A DNA stretch of 50,821 nucleotides from Faecalibacterium sp. UBA1762 (GTDB lineage Bacteria > Bacillota > Clostridia > Oscillospirales > Ruminococcaceae): positions 1-50,821 of the forward strand of contig DCHC01000052.1 of NCBI GenBank assembly GCA_002314755.1, in the 5' to 3' direction. The position numbers and the translations under genes are program-made. The notes beneath the pieces were generated by a model. The model did not search any database, was not told the DNA's origin, and worked only from the letters and a program-made list of their open reading frames with translations. Below are positions 44,242-50,821 of this stretch, one piece after another. Positions within the stretch are counted from its first letter, which is position 1; each line of letters starts with the position of its first letter.

Positions 44242-44270
44242 ATCATAGCACAATACCCTATTAAGTGCAA
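44242..44270 (-). promoter_or_regulatory. Promoter of nadE
   Basis: On the minus strand TTGCAC (44265-44270), 17 bases and TATGAT (44242-44247), about 75 bases before the nadE start. Confidence 0.6.
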
Positions 44271-44435
44271 TAAAAAGTTGCCGAGGAATTCTCCGCTTAA
44301 CAATTAAACAATTGTCATATTGCGCGTCTTTTACTCCCTTGTCAAAGAATACTCTTTTCTTTTTTCACACCTTGTGCTAAACTGGTAACCGTTGGATTTT
44401 GATTAGTATATGTGTAAAGAGAAAAGGAGAAACTC

Positions 44436-45560
44436 ATGCAGCCATCTGATGTTTTTTTCACTGACTTTCGAGCAAAGCCCGGCTATAACCTGTTGCAAAA
44501 GCTGCAAAAGCTGATGTATGCCGCAGGTATCGCAAACATCGATTTTGAAAAGAAATTTGTCGCCATCAAGATTCATTTCGGCGAGCCGGGCAACCTGAGT
44601 TTTCTGCGTCCCAACTACGCAAAGGCGGTTGCCGATGTGGTCAAGCAGCTGGGCGGCATCCCTTTTTTAACCGATTGCAATACCCTGTATGTCGGACGGC
44701 GTAAGAATGCTTTGGAGCATATGGACGCCGCCATGGAAAACGGCTTTTCTCCCCTTTCCACCGGCTGCCAGATCATCATCGGTGACGGCTTAAAGGGAAC
44801 CGACGATGTGGAGGTTCCCATTGTGGGCGGTGAATACCTGCACTCCGCCTATATCGGTCGCGCCGTGATGGATGCGGACATCTTTATCAGCTTAAATCAC
44901 TTTAAGGGTCACGAATGCACCGGTTTCGGCGGCGCATTGAAAAACATCGGCATGGGCTGCGGTAGCCGCGCCGGAAAGATGGCCCAGCACAACAGCGGCA
45001 AGCCGACGGTGAACCGCGAGTCCTGCCGTGGCTGCGGAACCTGTGCAAAAGAGTGCGGTCAGTCAGCCATTACCCTCACGGACAAGAAGGCCGTCATCGA
45101 CCACGCCAAATGCGCTGGCTGCGGTCGCTGCATCGGCCGATGCAACTTTGACGCCATTTACAACCCCAACGGCTCCGCTAATAATGAATTGAACTGCAAA
45201 ATTGCCGAGTACGCCAAGGCCGTAGTGGACGGTCGCCCCAACTTTCACATCAACCTGGTGATGGATATCTCCCCCAACTGCGACTGTCACACCGAAAATG
45301 ACGCACCTATTCTGCCGGATGTGGGTATGTTCGCCAGCTTTGACCCGGTGGCGCTGGATATGGCCTGTGCGGACGCCTGCAACAAGACAAATCCCCTGCC
45401 GAACAGTCAGCTAAGCGATCTGATCGCCGCCCCCGACTTTACCGATCGCAGGGACAACTTTAACAACAGCGCCCCTACCACCAACTGGAGAAGTGGCTTG
45501 GAGCATGGCGAAAAAATAGGACTGGGCAGCTGCAGCTACACTCTGCACAAGATTCGGTAA
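44436..45560 (+). CDS. DUF362-domain [4Fe-4S] ferredoxin protein
   Basis: The 374-residue protein has a DUF362 domain (VAIKIHFGEPGNLSFLRP, FISLNHFKGHECTGFGGALK, NIGMGCGSRAGK). Embedded in it is a two-cluster ferredoxin insert (CRGCGTCAKEC and CAGCGRCIGRC), and the domain resumes with MDISPNCDCHTENDAPILPD and FDPVALDMACADAC. Such proteins are common in anaerobes; a role as electron carrier or in iron-sulfur metabolism is assumed, none is proven. AAGGAG precedes the start. It is a single-gene unit ending at a strong terminator. Confidence 0.88.
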   Translation: MQPSDVFFTDFRAKPGYNLLQKLQKLMYAAGIANIDFEKKFVAIKIHFGEPGNLSFLRPNYAKAVADVVKQLGGIPFLTDCNTLYVGRRKNALEHMDAAMENGFSPLSTGCQIIIGDGLKGTDDVEVPIVGGEYLHSAYIGRAVMDADIFISLNHFKGHECTGFGGALKNIGMGCGSRAGKMAQHNSGKPTVNRESCRGCGTCAKECGQSAITLTDKKAVIDHAKCAGCGRCIGRCNFDAIYNPNGSANNELNCKIAEYAKAVVDGRPNFHINLVMDISPNCDCHTENDAPILPDVGMFASFDPVALDMACADACNKTNPLPNSQLSDLIAAPDFTDRRDNFNNSAPTTNWRSGLEHGEKIGLGSCSYTLHKIR

Positions 45561-45607
45561 AGACCGCTGACAGCCTGTTTCCCACCTACTTATCCCCTTT
45601 CATCCCG

Positions 45608-45645
45608 GCGGATGTGTCTTTGCAGAAAAGACACATCCGCTTTTT
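45608..45645 (+). terminator. Terminator after the DUF362 gene
   Basis: A perfect 14-base-pair stem (45608-45621 with 45627-45640), a 5-base loop and TTTTT. Confidence 0.9.
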
Positions 45646-45722
45646 CTTGCGATATATACTGCATAAATATCCGTCAACTATTCTTTTTTTGCAAACGTCT
45701 TTTGATGAATACAAAAAAAGAA

Positions 45723-45751
45723 TTGACAGGTGCAAAATATTATGCTAAAAT
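45723..45751 (+). promoter_or_regulatory. Promoter of the glycine riboswitch transcript
   Basis: A perfect TTGACA (45723-45728), 17 bases and TAAAAT (45746-45751). Transcription would start near 45758, just ahead of the riboswitch. Confidence 0.75.
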
Positions 45752-45772
45752 ATAGCACATCAACCAAAGATG

Positions 45773-45900
45773 CTTTCAGGAGAAGGACAGTTTGTCTGTA
45801 ACTGGAGGCGGAGGTAACTCTGGAGAATCTCATTCAGTTGAGTGCCGAAGGTGCAAGGCTGCCGCTGCGCAGCTGAATCTCTCAGGCAAACAGACAGAGG
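45773..45900 (+). promoter_or_regulatory. Glycine riboswitch, single aptamer with upstream vestigial half
   Basis: The complete aptamer spans about 45818-45900. P1 pairs CTCTG with CAGAG, and the conserved GGAGA, GTGCCGAAGGTGCAA and CTCTCAGGCAAACAGACAG elements are in the right order. Upstream, CTTTCAGGAGAAGGACAG (45773-45790) copies the 3' end of an aptamer without its 5' half, as in single-aptamer glycine riboswitches with a so-called ghost aptamer. A terminator stands between aptamer and coding sequence, so glycine probably controls transcription of the downstream symporter. The direction of the switch cannot be decided by eye. Confidence 0.92.
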
Positions 45901-45947
45901 CGCAGATTAATCATTTGTGTACTGCCGACGAAAACTGATTCTTACAG

Positions 45948-45979
45948 AGCTGCCGAATCAAAATTCCGGCAGCTTTTTT
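45948..45979 (+). terminator. Riboswitch-controlled terminator
   Basis: AGCTGCCGAAT pairs with ATT and CGGCAGCT across a one-base bulge, followed by TTTTTT. It lies between the aptamer and the symporter ATG. Confidence 0.8.
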
Positions 45980-46005
45980 GTTGCCAAGTGTAAGGAGAAA
46001 GTATT

Positions 46006-47400
46006 ATGAGCCTATTGGAAATTGTACAGAAAATCAACTTTTATCTGTCCGACTACCTGCTGATTATCCTGCTGGTGGGCGGTGGTCTGCTGTTTAGTAT
46101 CCGCACCCGTTTTGTGCAGGTGCGCTGCTTTGGCGAAGGGTTGCGTCAGGTGTTCGGCAACTTTACCATGAACGGAAAAAAAGAAAAGGGCGGTCTGACC
46201 AGTCTGCAAGCCCTGACCACCGCTGTAGCCGCACAGGTTGGTACCGGTAACATCGTCGGTGCCTGCGGTGCGATCCTGATCGGTGGCCCCGGCGCCATCT
46301 TTTGGATGTGGCTGATTGCTTTCCTGGGCATGGCAACCATCTACGCTGAGGCTGTTCTTGCTCAGAAAACCCGTGAGACCCAGGAGGACGGCAGTGTCAT
46401 CGGCGGCCCTGTATACTATATCCGCACCGCCTTCAAGGGTAAGTTCGGTAAGTTTTTGGCCGGTTTCTTTGCCGTAGCCGCCGTTTTGGCTCTGGGCTTT
46501 ATGGGCGCTATGGTACAGTCCAACTCCATTGCCGAAACCTGCAACACCGCTTTCGGTATTCCCGGTTGGGTAATGGGTGTTGTCATTGCCGCTGTTGCCG
46601 CAATCATTTTCCTGGGCGGTGTGCAGCGCATTGCCAGCGTCACCGAAAAGCTGGTGCCTATAATGGCTGTTCTTTATCTGCTGGGAGGCCTTGTCGTACT
46701 TGCCTGCCGTATCCGATATATTCCAGAGACCCTCGGCATGATTTTCCGCTACGCGTTCCAGCCGCAGGCACTGATCGGCGGCAGCATGGGTATGGCTCTA
46801 AAGACTGCAATCAGCCAGGGTGTCAAGCGTGGCCTTTTCTCTAACGAGGCCGGTATGGGCTCTACCCCCCATGCGCATGCTTTGGCACTGAACACCACTC
46901 CCCATAAGCAGGGCGTCACCGCTATGATCGGTGTGTTTATTGATACCTTTGTCGTGCTGACCATGACCGCGTTGGTCATCATCTCCACCCTATATGCCGG
47001 AAACGGTATTCTGGCTTCCGGCTCTGCTGAGGGCGTCGCCAAGACCAATATGGCACAGATTGCTTTCTCCGGCATATTCGGGACCACCTTCGGCAACATT
47101 TTTGTCGCCGTCTGTCTGCTGTTCTTTGCTTTCAGCACTATCTTAAGCTGGAACCTGTTCGGCAAGATCAACGCAGGTTATCTGTTTGGTAAAAAGGCTC
47201 TGCCTGTCTATGCTATTATTGCTATCATCTTTACCTTCCTGGGCAGCTGCCTGTCCAATGACCTGGTGTGGGAGCTGACCGATATGTTCAACCAGCTGAT
47301 GGTTATTCCCAACGCCATCGCACTGTTTGCTCTTTCCGGTCTGGTTGCCGCCAGTGCCAAAAAGGATGGCAACAAAAAAGGAAAGGCAGAAAAAGACTGA
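46006..47400 (+). CDS. Alanine/glycine:cation symporter (AgcS family)
   Basis: The 464-residue membrane protein has about 11 hydrophobic segments and the AgcS signatures SLQALTTAVAAQVGTGNIVG near residue 65, GPGAIFWMW, RGLFSNEAGMGSTPHAHA near 280 and SWNLFGK. It imports glycine or alanine with Na+ or H+. AAGGAG precedes the ATG. The glycine riboswitch in its leader points to glycine as the main substrate. Confidence 0.95.
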   Translation: MSLLEIVQKINFYLSDYLLIILLVGGGLLFSIRTRFVQVRCFGEGLRQVFGNFTMNGKKEKGGLTSLQALTTAVAAQVGTGNIVGACGAILIGGPGAIFWMWLIAFLGMATIYAEAVLAQKTRETQEDGSVIGGPVYYIRTAFKGKFGKFLAGFFAVAAVLALGFMGAMVQSNSIAETCNTAFGIPGWVMGVVIAAVAAIIFLGGVQRIASVTEKLVPIMAVLYLLGGLVVLACRIRYIPETLGMIFRYAFQPQALIGGSMGMALKTAISQGVKRGLFSNEAGMGSTPHAHALALNTTPHKQGVTAMIGVFIDTFVVLTMTALVIISTLYAGNGILASGSAEGVAKTNMAQIAFSGIFGTTFGNIFVAVCLLFFAFSTILSWNLFGKINAGYLFGKKALPVYAIIAIIFTFLGSCLSNDLVWELTDMFNQLMVIPNAIALFALSGLVAASAKKDGNKKGKAEKD

Positions 47401-47429
47401 TTTTACTTTTCCTTAAATAAATATAAAGC

Positions 47430-47475
47430 AAAAGCAGGCTCTTCGGTTGGTTTTACAGCCGAAGAGCCTGCTTTT
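47430..47475. terminator. Bidirectional terminator between the AgcS and QueD-like genes
   Basis: A perfect 16-base-pair stem (47431-47446 with 47459-47474) with A-rich and T-rich flanks on both sides, between convergent genes. Confidence 0.85.
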
Positions 47476-47576
47476 ATGATATGCTTATTATACCAACCTA
47501 TTAACGTTGCCGTATCGGCTTTCATCCGTCAAAAAGTATTACATAGTCTTTTTTCCGGCGAATCGCGGTTATTTTT

Positions 47577-48140
47577 TTATTTCGTGTAACCGCACTTGGA
47601 GCAAATACCGTTTGCATCCAAGGCAATACCGCACAGAGGGCACCGATCCACTGTACCCTTTACCTCATATTCCTGTGAGGCGGCGTTGACCCCACTGGTA
47701 AAGGTGATCTTCGCAATGTTCAGCCTATCTTTCAACAGTTCATATACCATTTTGATCATGCCCTCTACGGTCATGGTCTCCTTGGTAACGACCAGACGGC
47801 TGTCCGGGTAGGCCGTGCAAAGCTCGTTTGAGAACGCCTCCCCTTTCATTTTATTTTGGGGATGACCGTTTTGTATTCCCTGTCTGTTGTAAACCTCTAA
47901 AATTGCAGGCAGCAGTGGATCATCCTTCCGTAATACTAAAGCGTGGTCAAAGTTCTTCAAAACCTCCCACGCAGTCTTTTGGATCTCGTTGCAGGGAAAA
48001 ACCATATTCACCCCCGGGTTAACGACATCCTCTACCTCAATAGTCAAAACACCGGTGTGACCGTGCAAGTACTGTGCCTCACCCTGAAAGCCGTAAAAAC
48101 GGTGCGCGTACTGCAAATCAAAGGTAGTAATGCTTCTCAT
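47577..48140 (-). CDS. 6-pyruvoyl-tetrahydropterin synthase/QueD-like protein with C-terminal zinc ribbon
   Basis: The ATG at 48140 follows TTGGAGG and gives 187 residues. The T-fold zinc site is intact (H13, H26 and H28 in LHGH), and FDHALVL and an acidic late strand are present. However, the catalytic cysteine expected four residues before the LHGH histidine is Ala22, with Glu21 beside it. The C-terminus is a zinc ribbon, CPLC and CSKC near 168-186. QueD makes 6-carboxytetrahydropterin for queuosine; this protein may have another reaction. No queC, queE or folE gene is adjacent. Confidence 0.8.
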   Translation of the reverse strand: MRSITTFDLQYAHRFYGFQGEAQYLHGHTGVLTIEVEDVVNPGVNMVFPCNEIQKTAWEVLKNFDHALVLRKDDPLLPAILEVYNRQGIQNGHPQNKMKGEAFSNELCTAYPDSRLVVTKETMTVEGMIKMVYELLKDRLNIAKITFTSGVNAASQEYEVKGTVDRCPLCGIALDANGICSKCGYTK

Positions 48141-48185
48141 AAGAAAATCCTCCAATTCATTATTTGGATATCGCATCTTCTTTAA

Positions 48186-48236
48186 TTGATACTTTATCCT
48201 ATTTGATACTATATCTCAATTATAATATTTTGTCAA
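48186..48236 (-). promoter_or_regulatory. Promoter of the QueD-like gene with direct repeats
   Basis: On the minus strand TTGACA (48231-48236), 17 bases and TATAGT (48208-48213). Two near-identical 13-base repeats TTGATACT(T/A)TATC (48186-48198 and 48203-48215) cover the -10 box and start region and look like an operator. The leader is about 60 bases, too short for a usual riboswitch. Confidence 0.5.
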
Positions 48237-48265
48237 TCGAATTTAAAAGGAAAATTCATCAAAAA

Positions 48266-48286
48266 TGTCCCATTGTATGGGACACA
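48266..48286. repeat. Inverted repeat in the divergent region
   Basis: TGTCCCAT and ATGGGACA, separated by 3 bases, form a palindrome followed on the minus strand by TTTTTG. It lies upstream of both divergent promoters, so it could be an operator or a small hairpin terminator. The 315-base gap holds otherwise only the two promoter regions, including a TATAAT near 48323 for the plus-strand gene. Confidence 0.4.
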
Positions 48287-48455
48287 CCCGAAAAAGAGTT
48301 TACTGCAACCAGACAACAATTGTTATAATTTGGCGTAAAATTCTTCTATACACCATGCGGACAATGGCATAAAATAGAGGAAAAAGCGGATCTGTAAAGG
48401 AAATTCATTTTGATCTGCCAAAACACCTTATCAAGATTTGCAGGGAGGAAATCAG

Positions 48456-49307
48456 ATGAAAAAGGATGTCGTCTTACTGGACGGTGCCGTGGGCACCAGT
48501 CTGTGGGCAAAGGCCGCCGCCCACGGCTACGAAAAGGTTCCGGTCTGGGTCTATAACATAGAGCATCCGGACATTGTGGAGGAGCTGGTGCGTGAGTACG
48601 CCGCAGCCGGTTCTCAGATGATACTGGCAAACACCTTTGGGGCGAACGGGCCAGCGGTCAAGCGTTCCTCAACCTATACCACCCCACAGGTGGTAAAGGC
48701 CGGCGTGGAGATCGCCAAACGCGTCCTTGTGGGTACCGGCATAAAAACCGTCCTTGCTATTGGGCCCCTTTCCACCCTGCTGGAGCCGTACGGCGATATG
48801 GAGGAGGACGAATGCCGCGCCATCTACGCCGAGATGATTGCGGCCGGTATGGAGGCCGGGGCAGAAGCTATTATGATACAGACCTTTTTGGATCTTGCCA
48901 TGATGAAGATTGCCACCCAGATAGCGGTAAGCTACGGCGTACCTGTTTTTTGCACCATGACCTTTGAAAAAGTGGGCAAAACCATGATGGGCAATTCGGT
49001 AGAGGACGTCATCCGCGAGCTGGAACCCCTGGGTATTGCCGGTATCGGTATGAACTGTTCTCTGGGGCCGGATATGGCGCTGCCCATTATTCGCCGGTTT
49101 GCCGAAAAGACTAATCTCCCCCTTGTCTTTAAGCCCAACGCAGGACTGCCTATTTCCGCAGAGAACGGAAACGAGGTCTCCGCCTGCGACGCCGCCACAT
49201 TTGCTCAAGCGGTTGCTCCAGCCCTGGAATATGTCAGTTACATCGGCGGGTGCTGCGGCTCTGACCCCGGATATGTATCTGAAATTGCCAGGGTCTTGCA
49301 GCAATAA
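48456..49307 (+). CDS. Homocysteine S-methyltransferase-family protein
   Basis: The 283-residue protein starts at the ATG at 48456 after GGGAGG. It matches the N-terminal homocysteine domain of MetH-type enzymes: LLDGAVGTSLW, ILANTFGANG and the zinc ligands C201 (GMNCS), C266 and C267 (GGCCGSDP). It is a stand-alone barrel without folate- or cobalamin-binding domains. It could take methyl groups from a methylcorrinoid protein or from S-methylmethionine-like donors. The URO-D-type methyltransferase next door, in convergent orientation, supports a corrinoid link. AGGAG elements further upstream favour no alternative start. Confidence 0.85.
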   Translation: MKKDVVLLDGAVGTSLWAKAAAHGYEKVPVWVYNIEHPDIVEELVREYAAAGSQMILANTFGANGPAVKRSSTYTTPQVVKAGVEIAKRVLVGTGIKTVLAIGPLSTLLEPYGDMEEDECRAIYAEMIAAGMEAGAEAIMIQTFLDLAMMKIATQIAVSYGVPVFCTMTFEKVGKTMMGNSVEDVIRELEPLGIAGIGMNCSLGPDMALPIIRRFAEKTNLPLVFKPNAGLPISAENGNEVSACDAATFAQAVAPALEYVSYIGGCCGSDPGYVSEIARVLQQ

Positions 49308-49334
49308 GCTATTGACAACCCCACAACAAAAACT

Positions 49335-49391
49335 AAAGCAGGGTTTTGTCCTCTACCCTTTTTGTCCGGTAGCAGCAAAGCCCTGCTTTTT
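49335..49391. terminator. Bidirectional terminator between the two methyltransferase genes
   Basis: AAAGCAGGGTTTTG (49335-49348) pairs with CAAAGCCCTGCTTT (49376-49389), with one G-U pair, a 27-base loop and T-runs on both sides. Confidence 0.7.
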
Positions 49392-49443
49392 CTTTCTGAT
49401 AATCTGTTTGATTACCAACAAATGCATGAACACGATAAAAAGT

Positions 49444-50508
49444 TCACAGCAGATGCAGATTGCCGTGGTAGACGCCGTTTTCACGGCAATAGCCCTGCTG
49501 CAGCTTATCTCTGCTGTAAGCCAGTATTTTAATATTTTTATCCACGGTATTTGCAAAGATTTTTTCCATGTCGTTGTATTCCGGCTGGCTCATATTAATG
49601 CCGCATAAACCGGGTATTCCGGCGGCAATATCAATGTAATGGTCGCCTCTGCCGCAAAAATGAATGACACCGCCGTCGAAACGGCGAAGCAGCTCGGCAT
49701 CATACGGCATTGAAAACTCCCTGTAAAAATCCGGAGAAAGATTCATACCGCTGTCTGCGCGCAGTACCGCCTGACCTTTCAGCATCATACAACCCCAATG
49801 GGTAGAGTATTGCCCCTTTGGCGGAAACATTCTCTGCCATTTTTCCATCACGCAGATATAGGTATCCGTGATTAGTCGCAAAAATGCGTGTAGCTTTTCC
49901 GGTTCATCATACATCATATAGCAGACATCACTGCCTAACATCAGCTCGGCAATATCAAGCGGCCCTTGAAGGTCGGGGTGGTATACATCCACCAGCTTTG
50001 CCACCTTGGGGTAGTTTTGAACGGTCTGCAGGTATAACTCCGCGGTCTGCCACATATCTTTGCCAAAGCCTTCATTTAGGTCGGGAACTCCCTTTTCCAA
50101 TATGCCTTCCAACTGCTCCGGGGCTATTACCCGGGTGGTGGGCAGGGTATCCATTTGGTACGGCATGGCAAATATTTCCGCCCCTAACATCGAGCTTAAA
50201 ATGCCGGTGCCATAGTTCATACGGACAGAGGGCATCATAGTCGGCGTTGCAAGCCAGGCGGAGGCGGTAGTCAGCTCTTTGGTCAGCATCAATACCGGGT
50301 CGGCGATAGCGTCGTTAATATGGATTTGGGGCAGCTCCAACTTTGGCGGCTTACAGTTTTTGCGAGCAGGGGTAAAGGTCTCAGTGGGGCAACGGTCCTC
50401 CAGAAAATCTATCCATTGGGCGGCATACTCCTGCTCGGCGGCTTCATCCAGCCGGTCCTCTAAATCAGCCAAAACGGCATGTAACTGCTGTTCTTTTTCT
50501 GTCATCAT
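49444..50508 (-). CDS. Uroporphyrinogen decarboxylase-type (URO-D) methyltransferase-like protein
   Basis: The ATG at 50508 follows GGAAGG and gives 354 residues; the adjacent ATG at 50505 is equally possible. The protein has the URO-D barrel pattern seen in corrinoid methyltransferases of the MtaA/MtvB kind: MNYGTGILSSMLGAE, GPLDIAELMLG near residue 185, MMYDEPEKLHAFL, and a late VIHFCGRGDHYID with candidate zinc ligands His and Cys. It lacks the arginine-rich N-terminus of true heme-pathway HemE. The methyl donor is unknown and no corrinoid protein gene is in the window. Confidence 0.82.
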   Translation of the reverse strand: MMTEKEQQLHAVLADLEDRLDEAAEQEYAAQWIDFLEDRCPTETFTPARKNCKPPKLELPQIHINDAIADPVLMLTKELTTASAWLATPTMMPSVRMNYGTGILSSMLGAEIFAMPYQMDTLPTTRVIAPEQLEGILEKGVPDLNEGFGKDMWQTAELYLQTVQNYPKVAKLVDVYHPDLQGPLDIAELMLGSDVCYMMYDEPEKLHAFLRLITDTYICVMEKWQRMFPPKGQYSTHWGCMMLKGQAVLRADSGMNLSPDFYREFSMPYDAELLRRFDGGVIHFCGRGDHYIDIAAGIPGLCGINMSQPEYNDMEKIFANTVDKNIKILAYSRDKLQQGYCRENGVYHGNLHLL

Positions 50509-50821
50509 TATATCCTTCCCTTTCCTCAGATAAATTCTTTTCTCATTGTAGCCAAATCGGTTTTGCAAAGCAAGTGTAAAAATTTGCAAGTAACATTGCA
50601 AATCCATGCACATGAATGTACCGTGCTTCCGACAGTCGAAAAAAAGCAATACCGTTTGTCAGCCCGAACAGAAACAAGCCTTTTACCTATTTACTGTAGT
50701 AAGCCGGTAAAAAAGAGGGGAATCATGGTTATATACAAGTTTAAAGCGATGAAACAATCGGTTTTTCTTGCTTTTACTCCCTTAGTGTGATACTATTTAT
50801 TATGGTAACCTCTAAAAATTC
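50509..50821. promoter_or_regulatory. Upstream region of the URO-D gene, with promoter
   Basis: On the minus strand TTGCTT (50568-50573), 17 bases and TACAAT (50545-50550) form a good promoter. Three copies of TTGCAA occur between 50562 and 50602. The last 200 bases hold no supported gene; a 21-codon plus-strand frame at 50725-50790 has a fair ribosome site but no other support. Confidence 0.5.

Noticed and set aside
44300..44330. Repeated CAATT elements upstream of the DUF362 gene
   Set aside because: Short AT-rich matches without proper symmetry or promoter position.
50725..50790. 21-codon frame with GAGGGGA upstream
   Set aside because: Too short to judge, no promoter seen, and the stop is followed by AT-rich sequence to the window end.

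Overview
The window looks like a chromosomal segment of a strictly anaerobic, Gram-positive, gut-type member of the Clostridia (Oscillospiraceae/Ruminococcaceae-like, roughly 50% GC). The evidence is indirect. It carries an [FeFe] hydrogenase operon, a flavodiiron oxygen reductase, several ferredoxin-type proteins, an HPr with the Ser46 typical of Firmicutes, strong AGGAGG-type ribosome binding sites, sigma-A-like promoters with 17-bp spacers and a glycine riboswitch. I see no rRNA, recognisable tRNA, CRISPR array, insertion sequence or prophage.

Layout. At 1-907 (-) is the 5' part of a fused ispDF gene, cut by the window edge. At 1217-9489 (+) is a carbohydrate block: an amidohydrolase lipoprotein, then a four-gene operon with its own promoter (GH172/DUF2961-like, GH39-like, GH78-like and a PHP-domain protein). 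At 9644-23471 (-) is one long exopolysaccharide/capsule locus: WecG/TagA-type and GT4 glycosyltransferases, acyltransferase, Wzy-like polymerase, Wzx-like flippase, pyruvyl transferase, FrhB-like iron-sulfur protein, an acetyltransferase interrupted by a stop codon, a GT2 enzyme and a fused fucokinase/GDP-fucose pyrophosphorylase (Fkp). At 23728-28781 (-) is a HydABC-type hydrogenase operon (hydC-like, HATPase, 2Fe-2S protein, hydB, hydA).

At 29110-41113 (-) is a housekeeping and signalling stretch: DMT transporter, coiled-coil protein, coaD, rsmD, a probable orphan small RNA, uvrC, ptsH, trmD, rimM, a two-component system with a lipoprotein, and a Crp/Fnr regulator. Divergent from that regulator is a four-module flavodiiron protein (41246-43036, +) followed by a 31-residue membrane peptide. 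Then come nadE (-), a DUF362 ferredoxin (+), a glycine riboswitch with an AgcS symporter (+), a QueD-like protein with a zinc ribbon (-), a homocysteine S-methyltransferase-type protein (+) and a URO-D-type methyltransferase (-).

How it fits together. The hydrogenase operon would couple NADH and ferredoxin oxidation to H2. The flavodiiron/Crp-Fnr pair would detoxify O2 or NO. The surface-glycan locus can salvage fucose into GDP-fucose for a decorated capsule, and the glycosidase operon would act on rhamnose-, xylose- or arabinose-containing oligosaccharides. The most novel-looking items are an apparent free-standing structured RNA with its own promoter and terminator between rsmD and uvrC (about 31838-31988, minus strand), the 31-residue membrane peptide behind the flavodiiron gene, and the QueD-like protein that lacks the expected catalytic cysteine.
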